This document shows positions 1 through 9,407 of a DNA stretch of 64,000 nt, piece after piece. The stretch is from positions 6,094,914-6,158,913 of the forward strand of contig OX438749.1 in assembly GCA_949316235.1 (NCBI GenBank), given 5' to 3'. Both the position numbers and the translations under genes were made by a program. This DNA comes from Oegoconia quadripuncta (taxonomy: Eukaryota; Arthropoda; Insecta; Lepidoptera; Autostichidae). The notes beneath the pieces were generated by a model. The model had not been told where the DNA came from. It did not search any database and saw only the letters and a program-made list of their open reading frames with translations. How positions within the stretch are numbered: the first letter of the stretch is position 1; the number at the start of each line of letters is the position of its first letter.

Positions 1-1145
1 ATAGTTTTGAGTCCTCGGCGATTTTTACAATGGAAAATATTGTTGAACAAAGAGTGTGCCTTAAATTTTGTGTTTCAAATGATATTTCATGTGGTGAATC
101 ACTAAAAATGTTGCGAAATACCTACGGTGAATCGTGTATATCGAAAACAAGGGCTTATGAATGGTATAAGGCTTTTAAAGAAGGCCGAGAAGTAGTAGTA
201 GACTTGCCTCGTTCTGGTAGACCTTCAACCGCTACGACCAAAGAAAACATCGACAGAATCAAGAAGCTAGTGCTCGAAAATCGACGTATGAGTCTGAGAG
301 AGTTGGCTAGTGAGGTGAACATATCTTTTAAGTCCGTCCACAACATTCTCATTGACATTTTAGGCATGAAACGCGTCGCCGCTCGACTAGTTCCAAAAGA
401 GCTCAATTTTGTTCAAAAAGCGCAGCGAAAGCATGTCGCTGAAGACATGGTTTCCCGAGCTTCTACGGATCCGACCTTTATGAAACGTATAATAACTGGC
501 GACGAGACATGGGTTTATGAGTACGACATGCAAACAAGCCAACAGTCTTCAGAATGGCGTCTCGAAAACGAGCCGAAACCCAAAAAACCGCGGCAAAGTC
601 GCTCCAAAATCAAGGTGATGCTGACAGTTTTTTTTGACTACCGTGGTGTGGTTCACTCCGAATTCCTTCCAGAGGGAGAAACAGTGAATAAAGAATATTA
701 TTTAGGCGTCATGAAGCGTTTGCGTGAGAGTATCCGCCGAAAACGTCCAGATTTGTGGCAACACAACTCATGGATGCTGCACCATGATAATGCACCATCA
801 CACACAGCCATTATAGTGAAAGAGTTTTTAGCGAAAAATTCAACAAAAGTTCTCGACCAAGCACCGTATTCACCTGATATGGATCCGTCTGACTTTTTTT
901 TATTTCCCAAGTTAAAATTACCACTTCGAGGAAAACGTTTTGAGTCGATAGAAGCCATAAAAGAAAATTCGCTGAATGAGCTAAAGGCCATACCGCAAAT
1001 AGCCTATGAAAAATGTATGGAAGACTGGGTGAAGCGGTGGAGATGTTGTATTGCAAGCGATGGGGCCTACTTTGAAGGCGATAAAATAAATTTAGATGAA
1101 TAATTTGTATTTTTTGTTTTATTGACAAATTCCCGATACTTAGTA
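1..1145 (+). mobile_element. mariner element, left end outside window
   Basis: The intact transposase is followed by a short 3' region. The putative right terminal inverted repeat is at about 1121..1143 (ATTGACAAATTCCCGATACT and the next three bases), followed by a TA that could be the target dinucleotide (1144..1145). The left repeat should read TACTAAGTATCGGG... but lies upstream of base 1, so the pair cannot be verified here. Confidence 0.7.
30..1103 (+). CDS. mariner-family transposase, apparently intact (357 aa)
   Basis: Cut-and-paste transposase of the Tc1/mariner superfamily; it would bind the element's terminal inverted repeats and cut at TA sites in the nucleus. The N-terminal ~120 residues look like the two helix-turn-helix DNA-binding segments. 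The DDE catalytic triad is readable: D158 in TGDETW, D253 in HHDNAPSHTA and D288 in YSPDMDPSDFFLFP. The last two are separated by 34 residues, the mariner DD34D signature. Length fits the family's usual 340-360 aa, and there is no internal stop or frameshift. The ATG at 30 gives a short 5' leader, as expected for mariner. Antisense frames across it are shadows. Activity cannot be judged because the left terminal repeat lies before the window. Confidence 0.93.
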   Translation: MENIVEQRVCLKFCVSNDISCGESLKMLRNTYGESCISKTRAYEWYKAFKEGREVVVDLPRSGRPSTATTKENIDRIKKLVLENRRMSLRELASEVNISFKSVHNILIDILGMKRVAARLVPKELNFVQKAQRKHVAEDMVSRASTDPTFMKRIITGDETWVYEYDMQTSQQSSEWRLENEPKPKKPRQSRSKIKVMLTVFFDYRGVVHSEFLPEGETVNKEYYLGVMKRLRESIRRKRPDLWQHNSWMLHHDNAPSHTAIIVKEFLAKNSTKVLDQAPYSPDMDPSDFFLFPKLKLPLRGKRFESIEAIKENSLNELKAIPQIAYEKCMEDWVKRWRCCIASDGAYFEGDKINLDE

Positions 1146-1764
1146 CACTGAATGTATTATCTAGATAGTCAAAAAATGTTAAAATAGCCCTTGGCACATG
1201 GTTTCCGGCAAATTGTGGTTTTTTATTTAAAGGCAAATTTTGAATATCTACATTACATTGTACTTTGAATGACTTAATACGCAGACAAACAAAACCACGG
1301 CGAAACTTCTTTTAAGAAATCCAAGAATGAATTTGTACACTCTGATATTCATAATCAGATTATCTTCAATAAATGAAAATTGAAAAATATCGTACGTCAA
1401 AAAACCTTTCTTCATACATCTGAAATCGTCAATTGACGTAACAACTTTACTATTGCTCAGAGAAGAATGAGTATGAGCAAAGTCAAGATTAATGCATACT
1501 AAGGTAATAATGGTATTTTATTTAAGTAAGGAGGAAACAGGTTTAGTCTTCACAAGAAAAAGAGATAATGTACCTATTTAAGCAAAACTAGTACTTAATT
1601 GTCTTAGTTTTATAAGTTTTATCCGAATGAGACATTCAATTAGTGGAGATGAAGCAAATATACATATACATATACTATAAGTAAATGAAAGCGTTAAAAT
1701 AAATAAAATAAATATAGCAAGTTAATATTTGCTCAATTTAACTGATACACTTCTCGCCGAAAAT
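1146..1764. other. no gene seen; AT-rich spacer
   Basis: AT-rich sequence without a supported open frame, splice pattern or repeat recognised from elsewhere in the window. Confidence 0.5.
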
Positions 1765-2051
1765 TAAATTTCCATCCACATCACCTGGATGAGTGGAAAT
1801 CTACCACTGTACGTTTCTCAAGAAACTTCTTACCACGTACGACCACCCTGTGGAACGGACTTCCGGCAGCGGTATTCCCGAACGAGTACGACATTGGAAC
1901 CTTCAAGAAACGAGCCTACACCTTCCTCAAAGGCCGGCAACGCATCTCTGACCCTTTTGGTGTTGCGGGTGTCCATGGGCGGCGGTGATTGCTTTCCATC
2001 AGGTGACCCGCATGCTCGTTTGCTGCCCTCTCATATAAAAAAAAAAAAAAA
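1765..2051 (+). mobile_element. 5'-truncated non-LTR retrotransposon tail (local family L-D)
   Basis: The frame 1773..1988 encodes the C-terminal end of a LINE reverse transcriptase protein: HLDEWKST, then [17 protein letters not shown], then [14 protein letters not shown], stopping at TGA 1986..1988. The WNGLP...FKKR pattern is the usual end of Jockey/CR1-type proteins. It is followed by a short 3' UTR (CATCAGGTGACCCGCATGCT) and an A-rich tail at 2038..2051. Two more copies lie on the minus strand at 50800..51005 and 63700..64000. The 95-aa ORF in another frame is a shadow. Insertion is severely 5'-truncated, as is typical for target-primed reverse transcription. Confidence 0.85.
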
Positions 2052-2261
2052 GTTTATACCTAAAATAGAAGTGTAAATGCACGAAGAAAAAAACTGTTTT
2101 GACTTTGTGTAAATATGAGCAGACTCAGCAAAAATCTTTATTTTTAAGTCCACCCAGCAGAATAGTTGTTGCCACCAAACATCGCATAACAATAGCAGTT
2201 CCATAGAATAAAAATTAAAACACTTTGTTTACTATGGAAGTGATAGTGAAACGTGATATCT

Positions 2262-2495
2262 AATCGAACTATTATAAATGTGAAAGTTTGGATGTTTGTT
2301 TATTTCTTTATTTGTTGCTCAATCACGACAAAACGGACGAACGGATTTGGATGAAATTTGGTATATAGGTAGAATATACTCTGGATTAAAACATAGGATG
2401 CTTCTTATCCCGATAAAGTGAATAGTTCCCGCGGGATAAACAAATTTCCGCGATAAAGTTATTCAACGCAGGCGAAGCCGCGGGCGGAAAGCTAG
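2262..2495 (+). mobile_element. Helitron-like non-autonomous repeat (Hel-H), full copy
   Basis: Starts near ATTATAAATGTGAAAGTTTG and ends GCGGGCGGAAAGCTAG. Other copies begin with TCTAACTAATATTATAAATG and all end in CTAG, matching the 5'-TC/3'-CTRR ends of Helitrons, and a GCC/GGC mini-hairpin lies just before the end. No terminal inverted repeat or target duplication is seen, again as for Helitrons. Internal landmarks used to find other copies are CTCAATCACG, GGTATATAGGTAGAATATAC and CCCGATAAAGTG. No coding capacity. The assignment to Helitron is inference from the ends only. Confidence 0.6.
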
Positions 2496-2838
2496 GATAA
2501 ATATAAAATAATATAAATTGAAAATTTAGAAAAAGTATAAAGCAACTGTGTTAAAAGTTAAATATCTTCCACTGTCATGCGTCAGGTAGGGTAAAAGAGG
2601 GTAATGGGGGTCACTTAAGCGAGAACTCAAATAAAATTTTAATTAAAAAGAAAGTATTTATTATAACTGCGTATAAACATAATTTGCTTATTAAACTATC
2701 ATTAGAGATCAATTTCAGTCACTTTGGCAGTCAACTTTGGAAATTATAAGAGTTTAAAAAAAAAACAGATTTGACTCCCATTACACCAACGTAGGGGTAA
2801 TGGTGATCACCCTGGGGGCAATTGGAGTCAAATAAAAT

Positions 2839-3048
2839 CTAGCATACGTCGCAAACATAACCTTCAGCTGACTCCCATCCAGTGCACTCCGCGTGAGCCC
2901 ATAGTCCACACGAGGTACACCTGTACCACATCTCGTTGTTTCTTCCGAATTCGTCGCATACTAGGCATCTGTTCCCAGCATCTTCTGCGTCATCATCCTC
3001 ATCGTCCTGGCATAAGTCGTCAGTGCCAACATCTGATACAGAACAGAA
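2839..3048 (-). pseudogene. terminal exon with PHD-like zinc finger (pogo-like transposase remnant)
   Basis: On the minus strand a pyrimidine-rich acceptor TTACATTTTCAG ends at 3049, and the exon runs open to TGA/TAG at 2839. It encodes an acidic stretch (DDLCQDDEDDDAEDAG) followed by CLVCDEFGRNNEMWYRC, CGLWAHAEC and a final CDVC. The spacing of C..C...W.RC..C..W.H..C...C..C fits a PHD-like Zn-binding module. The first nine residues of the ATG-initiated frame (from 3075) would lie in the intron, so the ATG at 3075 is probably not the start. Such modules close the C terminus of many insect pogo/CENP-B-like transposases. No catalytic domain is present in this window, so it is called a remnant. 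It could instead be an exon borrowed from a host chromatin protein. Confidence 0.6.
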
Positions 3049-3334
3049 CTGAAAATGTAACAAATTCGTTAACATTAAATATATATTTTAGACTTAGTTC
3101 AAATAAATCTCCGTATTTAAATCAAACAAACTGTTCTCTCAGTGTAGTAATCACTTGTGGGTAATGGGAGTCACCTGACTCTCATTACCCACAACTACAC
3201 TAATGAGTAAAAAATAAAAATAAAAAAAAACTTTAATACACTGATATAATCTGAACTGCACATCACAATTTGAAACGTCTAACTAAGTAAGTGTAAATGT
3301 CATAACCGCATACTGCAAGATATTTGGTACTTAC

Positions 3335-3400
3335 CTTCTAATTTGCATTTACGAAAAATTACATCAGCGGAGCGCAAAAACAAAACACGGTCGTTTCTCA
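3335..3400 (-). pseudogene. candidate upstream exon end with canonical donor
   Basis: On the minus strand TTAGAAG is followed by GTAAGT with the GT at 3334..3333, a strong 5' splice site. It would pair with the acceptor at 3049 to give a 286-bp intron. The upstream exon boundary is not determined, and 3400 is only an arbitrary limit. Confidence 0.4.
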
Positions 3401-3635
3401 GTGGCGCGTGAGCGGACTGGCACGAGCCGTTCGTGGCTGCGCGGGGGCCCGAAGCGGGGGCTGAGGACGCTGTTTACGCGTCGGTCTCATGTTGTGTTTC
3501 GTGGTGGTGTGGGTGACTCCCATTGCCCGCTGACTCCCATTACCCTACTCTCCCCTATTATCAGTCATACATTACATCACACTCGGTTTACAAAGAACTG
3601 AAAAATGAATCTTTACTCATGCCTTCAGTGTGACG

Positions 3636-3690
3636 GGTATTCCTAATTAATACTTGTCTTACAACTAAGACAAGTATTAATTAGGATACC
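3636..3690. repeat. near-perfect hairpin palindrome, 21-bp arms
   Basis: Left arm 3641..3661 (TCCTAATTAATACTTGTCTT plus A), loop CAAC 3662..3665, right arm 3666..3686 the exact reverse complement. Pairing continues outward (GGTA/TACC) across a one-base bulge. No coding role seen. Confidence 0.85.
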
Positions 3691-4189
3691 ATGAAAGAAA
3701 AAAAAACATTTTTAAGCTTTATAAGCAATACAATTAAGACTCAAGACTGGCTGTTTTTAAAAAGCTCCTCCTCCCTATATCATCTTATACCAAAGTACTT
3801 AGAGTGACTTTGCTTATACTAGGAACCTAGGTTAACATGCACTTAACTGGTTTACGAAACTCGATAAAGTACCTACACACTCAATTAAGTCAGTTTTATT
3901 TGAGTTATCTAACTGTACTTAACTGCAGGTGAGTTAAGAACTTCAGTAAATTAAATCAAAACTATGTATACCAAGCTCTGCCTGAGTTTCCATGAAATAA
4001 AGCAGATACTTTATAGCATTTCAGACTAACTTTGCAGACAGAACTTGGTGAAACAACAAGTAACAACTTTGGAAATGCCCTGGTGGTAGTAAATTTTATA
4101 TCGTCTGCTTTTTAAGTGGAAAAGACAATCTCTCGAGTTGCCTAAATATGTTACTCAAGTCAAAATCATTTTCTGTAACGACATAACAA

Positions 4190-4428
4190 CCGCCTCCATG
4201 GTTCAATGTACATAGGGTTTACGAATCGTGTTTAGTACTCCGTTTGGTTGGTGGTAGGGCATTTCAAATATTGCTAGCTACCGCCACCATATCTAAGTCT
4301 TACGCCAAACAGCAATGTTAATAGTATTGTTGTGTTCCGGTTGTCAGAGATAAGATAGTCCCAAATATAAGATAGGGTTTCCAGGTTAGTACGGTTCCAC
4401 TTTCGGTCACATCTCCACTTAACATGTA
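4190..4428 (+). mobile_element. SINE-A copy, degenerate
   Basis: tRNA-headed SINE. The head CGCCTCCATGGTTCAATG is recognisable but the B-box part is deleted. The body (TTGGTTGGTGGTAGGGCAT, AGCAATGTTAATAG, GGTTGTCAGAGATAAGATAG) and the tail up to CTTAACAT are present; the terminal A-run is lost. This family recurs at least 13 more times in the window. Confidence 0.85.
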
Positions 4429-4445
4429 CGCTTTTATATTATGTG

Positions 4446-4468
4446 TAATATATATATATATATATATC
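4446..4468. repeat. (TA)n microsatellite
   Basis: Uninterrupted TA dinucleotides directly downstream of the decayed SINE-A tail. Confidence 0.9.
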
Positions 4469-4826
4469 AGAATAATCAAACCAATGCTTTATATCTTATT
4501 TTTTCGTCAAGTGGGTTCCTATAATAGTGATGTTTTGGAAGAGATCGCTTTTAGTGATAAGACTGCCTAATTGTGTTCTATTGTTATCAACAAAAATTAA
4601 AGTAAATTATTTTGCGCAGTAAAGAGTATTTGTATGTTTTGTTAAAGTATTGTTCTTTATTTGCTTTACTCAGGTCAGGTATGCTATTTGTCTACAATAA
4701 ATTTTCAATTGTTATTCCTTCTGAAATTTATATTGTAACGCATTAATCTATGCCATACTGTCCATTTTCTTCACATCCCATTGCTATCCCGTAGAATCCG
4801 CTTGTATAGACTATCATTTTAGAGGA

Positions 4827-5147
4827 CTACAAAAGAGCCAAGATACTGGCATTAATCATATAAAACAGCTCTGTATGATTAAATATGGAATCGACTGTAC
4901 CTAATAATACTTGTTTATTTTCTCTATCGTTTGCACCCTTGAGAAAAACAAGAACGTTTTGACACAGACTTTCCACTTTATCGTTCGAAATTTTAAACTC
5001 AAAGAAATGCTTATTTGTGAAATACTCTACCTTTTTCTTATCGTCGTCGTTGCAAATGTACTTGTTGAAATGATAGTCTGCGCATTTTACGTTGCATCTC
5101 AATCCTACTGTGAGCAATATGCTAGTAGAGTTGCACCAAGATTTCAT
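4827..5147 (-). CDS. unrecognised 106-aa open frame
   Basis: ATG at 5147 with an in-frame stop two codons upstream; ends LFYMINASILALL. Contains KISNDKVESLCQNVLVFLKG, which looks like real protein composition, and the lysine/aspartate-rich centre (NDDDKKKVEY) is ordinary. No family is recognised and no splice sites are obvious. AT-rich context and an overlapping 82-aa plus-strand frame make a chance ORF possible. Confidence 0.22.
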   Translation of the reverse strand: MKSWCNSTSILLTVGLRCNVKCADYHFNKYICNDDDKKKVEYFTNKHFFEFKISNDKVESLCQNVLVFLKGANDRENKQVLLGTVDSIFNHTELFYMINASILALL

Positions 5148-5159
5148 TACGCGTTATAA

Positions 5160-5225
5160 CAAAAGTTTCTTAATCTTCTCAGGGGAAAAATGTCTTTTAA
5201 ACAAGCCGTAGATTTAATAAAAACT
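5160..5225 (+). mobile_element. degenerate L-A LINE 3' tail
   Basis: TTCTTAATCTTCTCAGGGGA, then CTTTTAAACAAGC and GTAGATTTAATAAA resemble the 3' UTR of the L-A family seen at 14924 and 55741. Confidence 0.5.
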
Positions 5226-5779
5226 AAAAAAAAAAATACGAAATAACTCAATTGTTTTAGGAAGAAGTCTTTGCGGTTGTTGGGTAATATGATTTGAAAA
5301 CTGGTTTGTTGAGGTAAATTTGATTACCTCGCGACCTATCTAAATCTAATCCGACCTAAATCAATCCAGTTCTAAAGAAAATGTCACTAAAGTGTAATTT
5401 TTTTAACATAAAACCTGGTTTTATTTCCCTTTCGTCGAGACCTATATACAGACGCTAAATACATTACATTCCTTTTGGCTTCGACGTATTCGAGTAAAAA
5501 TGTTTAGATTTTACCACAGTAACCTTTGGTTCGTCCTGTAACCTGAACGGGTTGATAGATTTTAATAATAATGAGGTATCACTGTCACGCCAGACGTCTT
5601 TGTCGTGGGAGTAAGGTTAACTCAAAATAAAACTTCGTGTATTGTGGTGAAAATCCTTCGCATTATAACAGCTGTATAAAATGACCTAACCTAACTTATT
5701 CGCACTCAAATCAAAGTCAAAAATGCTTAATTTTGTAGGTACAGTCAGCTGTGGCTAAATGTATTCCCTCATCTATGAC

Positions 5780-6004
5780 GACCGATTGGTGTAGTGGATA
5801 GTGACCCTTTCAGCGAAACCAACGGTTGCGGGTGCGTAAATGTTTGTGTGATGAATATGAACGTTTATTCCTGAGTCATGGATGTTTATATAAATATTTA
5901 TGTATGTTTATCCGTTATCTAGTATCCACAGTACAAGCTTTGCTTAGTTTGGGACTAGATGATTGGTGTAAGTGTCCGAAATATTTAATTATTATTATTA
6001 TCTA
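5780..6004 (+). mobile_element. SINE-B, tRNA-derived
   Basis: Pol III A-box-like head GACCGATTGGTGTAGTGGAT, body GTGTGATGAATATGAACG and TATCTAGTATCCACAG, ending in an (ATT)n tail. A second copy in opposite orientation is at 37315..37538. The body shares TGATGAATA and ATGGATGTTT with SINE-C, so the two are probably related subfamilies. Confidence 0.8.
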
Positions 6005-6037
6005 TTGCATTATATCTTGCAAAGAAAATCACTCGAG

Positions 6038-6366
6038 CACTCGTGGCGTAGCCGCATCCGCTATTCGTTTTCGGTTAGCGAAGTTAAGGAATGTCTGGCG
6101 CGATCAGTCATTGGATGGATGACCTCCAGTGGCATTTTATTAGTGAGTGTTTACGTACTTCGGAGGGCACGTTAAAGAGTCGGTCCCGGTTGTTTTCAAT
6201 TGAAAGCAGTCGTCAAATCAAGTTGATGGACTATACAGAGGCGGCTTAAAAACACTCAGATGGTCACTAGTCCGACAGAAATCCACTGGGCCCGCGTGGT
6301 GGATTATAGTTCATACCCTCTCCCTGTGAGCGGGGACTATGCCCCAATAATGGAGGTGAGAAGAAA
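6038..6366 (+). mobile_element. 5S rRNA-derived SINE (SINE-5S), best-preserved copy
   Basis: Positions 6080..6124 carry GAAGTTAAGGAATGTCTGGC and, further on, TTGGATGGATGACC. These match the internal pol III control region of eukaryotic 5S rRNA (A-box GAAGTTAAGCAA, C-box TTGGATGGGTGACC) with the same 30-base spacing and no gap, as compared from memory. The rest is not 5S-like: a tail with GTACTTCGGAGGGCACGTTA, GTCGGTCCCGGTTGT and GGGCCCGCGTGGTGGATTAT. Similar or partial tails lie at 18175, 38037, 45490 and 50590. It sits directly 3' of SINE-B. Confidence 0.8.
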
Positions 6367-6456
6367 ATCAAGCCGGTGCGTAATGCAGCTTGCATGAGTA
6401 CTGACAGGACATGAAATTTTGATACCCATAGCTTCTTTTGCCTTGCACGATATGGC

Positions 6457-7028
6457 TAATTTCGCCTGAGAAGAACAAGCAAGAAACTCGAGAGCTTGCT
6501 CTTTTAAAAACAGGTTTTTATATTACAAAAAAAGTCACAATTAATATTTAATTATTAATTGTGAAATAGCCTAGCATGCGAACGAGCTGGTTACAGCCAT
6601 GGTTGATGTATCATCCTAGTCTGATATTTTATAATATGCTTTCTTAATAAGTTTCTGTTTTATAGAATCTTTAAGTTTATTGAAAGGAAGTATTTGCAGG
6701 TCAATGGGAACCTTATTGAAAAAACGCATGCATAGCCCTTTGAATGAATACTGATTTTGCGGAGTCCACTTACATAACCTGCAAGGTTACCTTTATTTCT
6801 TGTATTGACATCATGTTTATCACTGTTTTTACTAAACATATATTAGTTTTACTGTACTCTGACGGAAATATTATACTTTTTATTAAACTTATCTCTAAGT
6901 GACACTGCAGGTCTCAATTAATAAATTGCACGAATGGCTCGTTCTGTAAAACCAAGTTTGTACTCGTATTTACATCCGCGGCATTTCCCCACAGTAGGAT
7001 ACCGTAAGACATCAAGCTATGGAAATAA
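6457..7028 (-). pseudogene. L-A non-LTR retrotransposon fragment, frameshifted
   Basis: Read on the minus strand it starts SLMSYGILLWGNAADVNT (end of the RT thumb region), then in other frames KHDVNTRNKG, and GLCMRFFNKVPIDLQILPFN leading to KQKLIKKAYYKISD, the normal end of a Jockey/CR1-like protein. The 3' UTR follows (ATATTAATTGTGAC, then AGAGCAAGCTCTCGAG). Several frameshifts and stops separate the blocks, so it is dead. The same family is at 14924..15143 and 55068..55928. Confidence 0.82.
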
Positions 7029-7081
7029 CTAAAATAAACTAATCATCTAGCAGTACGTCACGGCGCGTTATATAACCAGAA

Positions 7082-7451
7082 TCTAACTAATATAAATACG
7101 AAAGTTTGGATTTTTGTTTGACCACAATCTCACCTGATGGGAAGTGGCCGAAGATGAAGCACGCGATCTCAGTAGATGCCTATTCACCCTGCTCTTGAAG
7201 ATCCCAAGGTTGTAGGATTCAGGAAAGACTGACGCCGGAAGGGAGTTCCATGCCTTGTTTGTTTATTTGTTTGTTGCCCAATCACGACGAAACGGACGAA
7301 CGGATTTGGATGAAATTCGGTATATAGTTAGAACATAGCCTGGATTAAGTCATAGGATCTTTCATCCCGATAAAGTAAATAGATCCCGCGGGATAAACAA
7401 ATTTCCGCGATAAACTTATTCCACGCGAGCGAAGCCGCGAGCTTGAAGCTA
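7082..7451 (+). mobile_element. Hel-H copy split by a LINE tail
   Basis: Left part TCTAACTAATATAAATACGA to 7120 and right part 7257..7451 (CCCAATCACGACGAAACGG to the GCGAAGCCGCG region, ending AAGCTA) together make one Hel-H copy, interrupted by a minus-strand LINE fragment. Confidence 0.75.
7121..7256 (-). mobile_element. L-C LINE tail nested in Hel-H
   Basis: On the minus strand one frame reads AWNSLPASVFPESYNLGIFK followed by SRVNRHLLRSRA, the C-terminal block of a LINE protein, then CCATCAGGTGAGATTGTGGT of the 3' end. TTGTTTG-like sequence on both sides may be the target duplication. The same family is inserted in SINE-A at 62391..62518. Confidence 0.8.
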
Positions 7452-7942
7452 ACTATAAATTGAAAATTAGTTTTCTATTCCCGAAAGATTATGATATTAT
7501 CCAAATATACCAACCAAAGATAAGTATCATTGAAACTACTTAACCCATTTTCATGAAACGTGGCTAACAACCTTGGACTTTAAAACGGAATTGCAATCTA
7601 CAATCGGAAAATCGGAACCGATCGGTGACAGAAACGGCATAAACCTCGATCGCGTGAGTGAAAAGCAATCGCACCGAACATTCAATTGGATGCAGATTGC
7701 AGACTGAATCCGACCGATTGCTTATTCAAGTTCGATATTGAAATAGTTTGGCATTTTCACACATCAAGTATCAACGTGTAAGGACGCCCTGGAGCCTGAT
7801 TCTCACATACTCGAGATTTCAATGTCGAACGACATCAATAGGTTTGTCACTTTTACACACGTATATAAGTGTGAAAGAGATAGACATGCCAATGTCTATC
7901 GATAGACAAATGTCGAGTGTGCGAGAATAGGGGTCCTGAGGG

Positions 7943-8998
7943 CCTATTACGTAAATTTAAACGTTTCAATCGGCTATCGGCCATCGTTGACGATCATCGA
8001 CCACTCGTATAAAAGTTACTGCATTACGTATGTCGTCGTTTGACACTCGTATACAATGAATGAATGATATTGGAATTGTCCAAAAGTATTGCTACTCGAC
8101 ACGAGACGGCGCTGTTATGTACTTTTTTCGTTAACGCCTTTGGCTACAGAGCGCAATAGAAAGGGATGCCCTTATACGCAGAATAACGTTATCTCACTCT
8201 ATTTTTGCATTACATAATTTCTAACCTACCAAATTTGTACATGTAGTGCTGCCAATTACGAAAAAATTCCTCGATTTGTGGGAAAATATAGAGTGAGCAA
8301 TAATTTAAATCGGGAATTTATCGGGGAATCAAGGCCAATAAAATTTGTAAAAGAACCCATAGTTTTTTTATTGCTAATCGTGTTACTACATTTTACTACA
8401 TTTTTTACGTAATAAGAACAACAAGTTTTTAAGTTAAAGTAAAACATTAAACAACATTTTACATGAAACAATATTGTACTTCTTTAATTATCATTTCGGA
8501 GAAATTTCTGAAAAATTACGTAGGAACCATTAAAAATATTGTTTGATACATGCTTCGATCATCTACATGACTCATACATCATCATGTAATAAAAATAATT
8601 TTATAATAGTAGGTTATTTGTCGAAATATTCACTTTTTGGAAAAGGTATTTGTTCCACAAATTATTAGTAGGAGCACTAGCTTAACTAATAAACGTAAAA
8701 CACGTTTTTGAAATAATATTTTTTTGCAATAACAAAAGAATCATAAGAATTCTTAGTACCTATAGTGAATACGAATACGATTGGGGTAAACCCCGACTCA
8801 CCTTTATTGTTAACGTTTGAATCGTATACGATGTGCATAGGTAATGCCGATGTCATACTTTTGTATGAGAGATCATTCATTGATCGATGACACTCGCATT
8901 CGTAATCGTTTGAAATGCGTAATAAGATTTCGCGAGTTTGACGTCGATGATCGTAATAATCGTTTACGATGGACTCATCGATTGACTTACGTAATAGA
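7943..8998. mobile_element. degenerate ~1.05-kb element with long inverted ends
   Basis: The left end CCTATTACGTAAATTTAAAC (7943..) and the right end read inward on the minus strand, TATTACGTAAGTCAATCGAT (from 8994), start alike. They remain similar for about 110 bases (ACGATCATCGAC, TGACACTCG versus GAGTGTCATCG, ATGAATGAATGAT versus ATCAATGAATGATC). The interior is AT-rich without a supported gene. A further relative of the end may lie at 51740..51905 (ATTACGTTATGTAATAGAAC). Confidence 0.5.
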
Positions 8999-9004
8999 TC
9001 CTCT

Positions 9005-9099
9005 GGTCGCTGATAAAGGTCGCGGGAAATCGCTGGATGCAGACCGCTTCCAACTCGTCAAGAAATCTTCTGGACGCTCTGTGGCTGATGTGAATGAAT
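9005..9099 (+). mobile_element. RTE-type LINE C-terminal scrap
   Basis: One frame reads IKVAGNRWMQTASNSSRNLL, resembling the K-V-A-G-x-x-W-M-x-x-A motif that ends many lepidopteran RTE proteins, followed by GATGTGAATGAATGATGAAT as the 3' end. Confidence 0.55.
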
Positions 9100-9123
9100 G
9101 ATGAATGAACACCAAACCCAATT

Positions 9124-9358
9124 GGCTGGTGGTAGAACATTATAAATTTCCTCCTGATTAGCTACTACCATCTTATCTAAGTCTGGAGCCAAACAGCAAT
9201 GTTAATAGCATTGTTGTATTCCGATTGTCAGAGATAAGATTGCCAGTCCCCCAAATAAGATGGGGTTTCCGGGTCAGTACGCTTCCACCTTCCGCCTCAT
9301 CTTCACTTAACATTAGGTGTGATTGACATCAAGTGCTAACCTGGTATGCATAAAAAAA
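9124..9358 (+). mobile_element. SINE-A copy, 5'-truncated
   Basis: Begins at GGCTGGTGGTAGAACATTA, lacking the tRNA head. Body and tail are complete to ACCTGGTATGCATAAAAAAA. Confidence 0.88.
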
Positions 9359-9407
9359 TCGCTAGCGATTGGATGTTTGTTGGACCTAGTGCAGGTAAAA
9401 TAACACC

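Larger units (their letters stand above)
2583..3556 (-). mobile_element. internally deleted pogo-like DNA transposon carrying a PHD-type exon
   Basis: Imperfect terminal inverted repeats: left AGGTAGGGTAAAAGAGGGTA (2584..) continuing to GGGGGTCAC, and right, read on the minus strand, AGGGGAGAGTAGGGTAATGG (from 3556) continuing to GAGTCA. Subterminal copies of GGTAATGGGAGTCA occur at about 2790, 3160..3190 and 3520..3540. Between them lie a spliced exon encoding a Cys-rich PHD-like finger and a candidate upstream splice donor, but no DDE catalytic domain. In Lepidoptera such C-terminal fingers are found on pogo/Tigger-like transposases, so this is read as a deletion derivative; that family call is inference. 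Confidence 0.6.

Noticed and set aside
811..1236. 141-aa minus-strand ORF
   Set aside because: Antisense shadow of the mariner transposase, no independent support.
1789..2076. 95-aa plus ORF and its equivalent at 63664..63948
   Set aside because: Out-of-frame reading of the L-D LINE tail; the true LINE frame carries [10 protein letters not shown].
3401..3601. 66-aa plus ORF
   Set aside because: Lies in the right end of the pogo-like element, GC-rich antisense; no resemblance to a protein family.
6080..6124. A genuine 5S rRNA gene
   Set aside because: Only the internal control region is 5S-like; both flanks differ from 5S and the sequence continues into a dispersed SINE tail.
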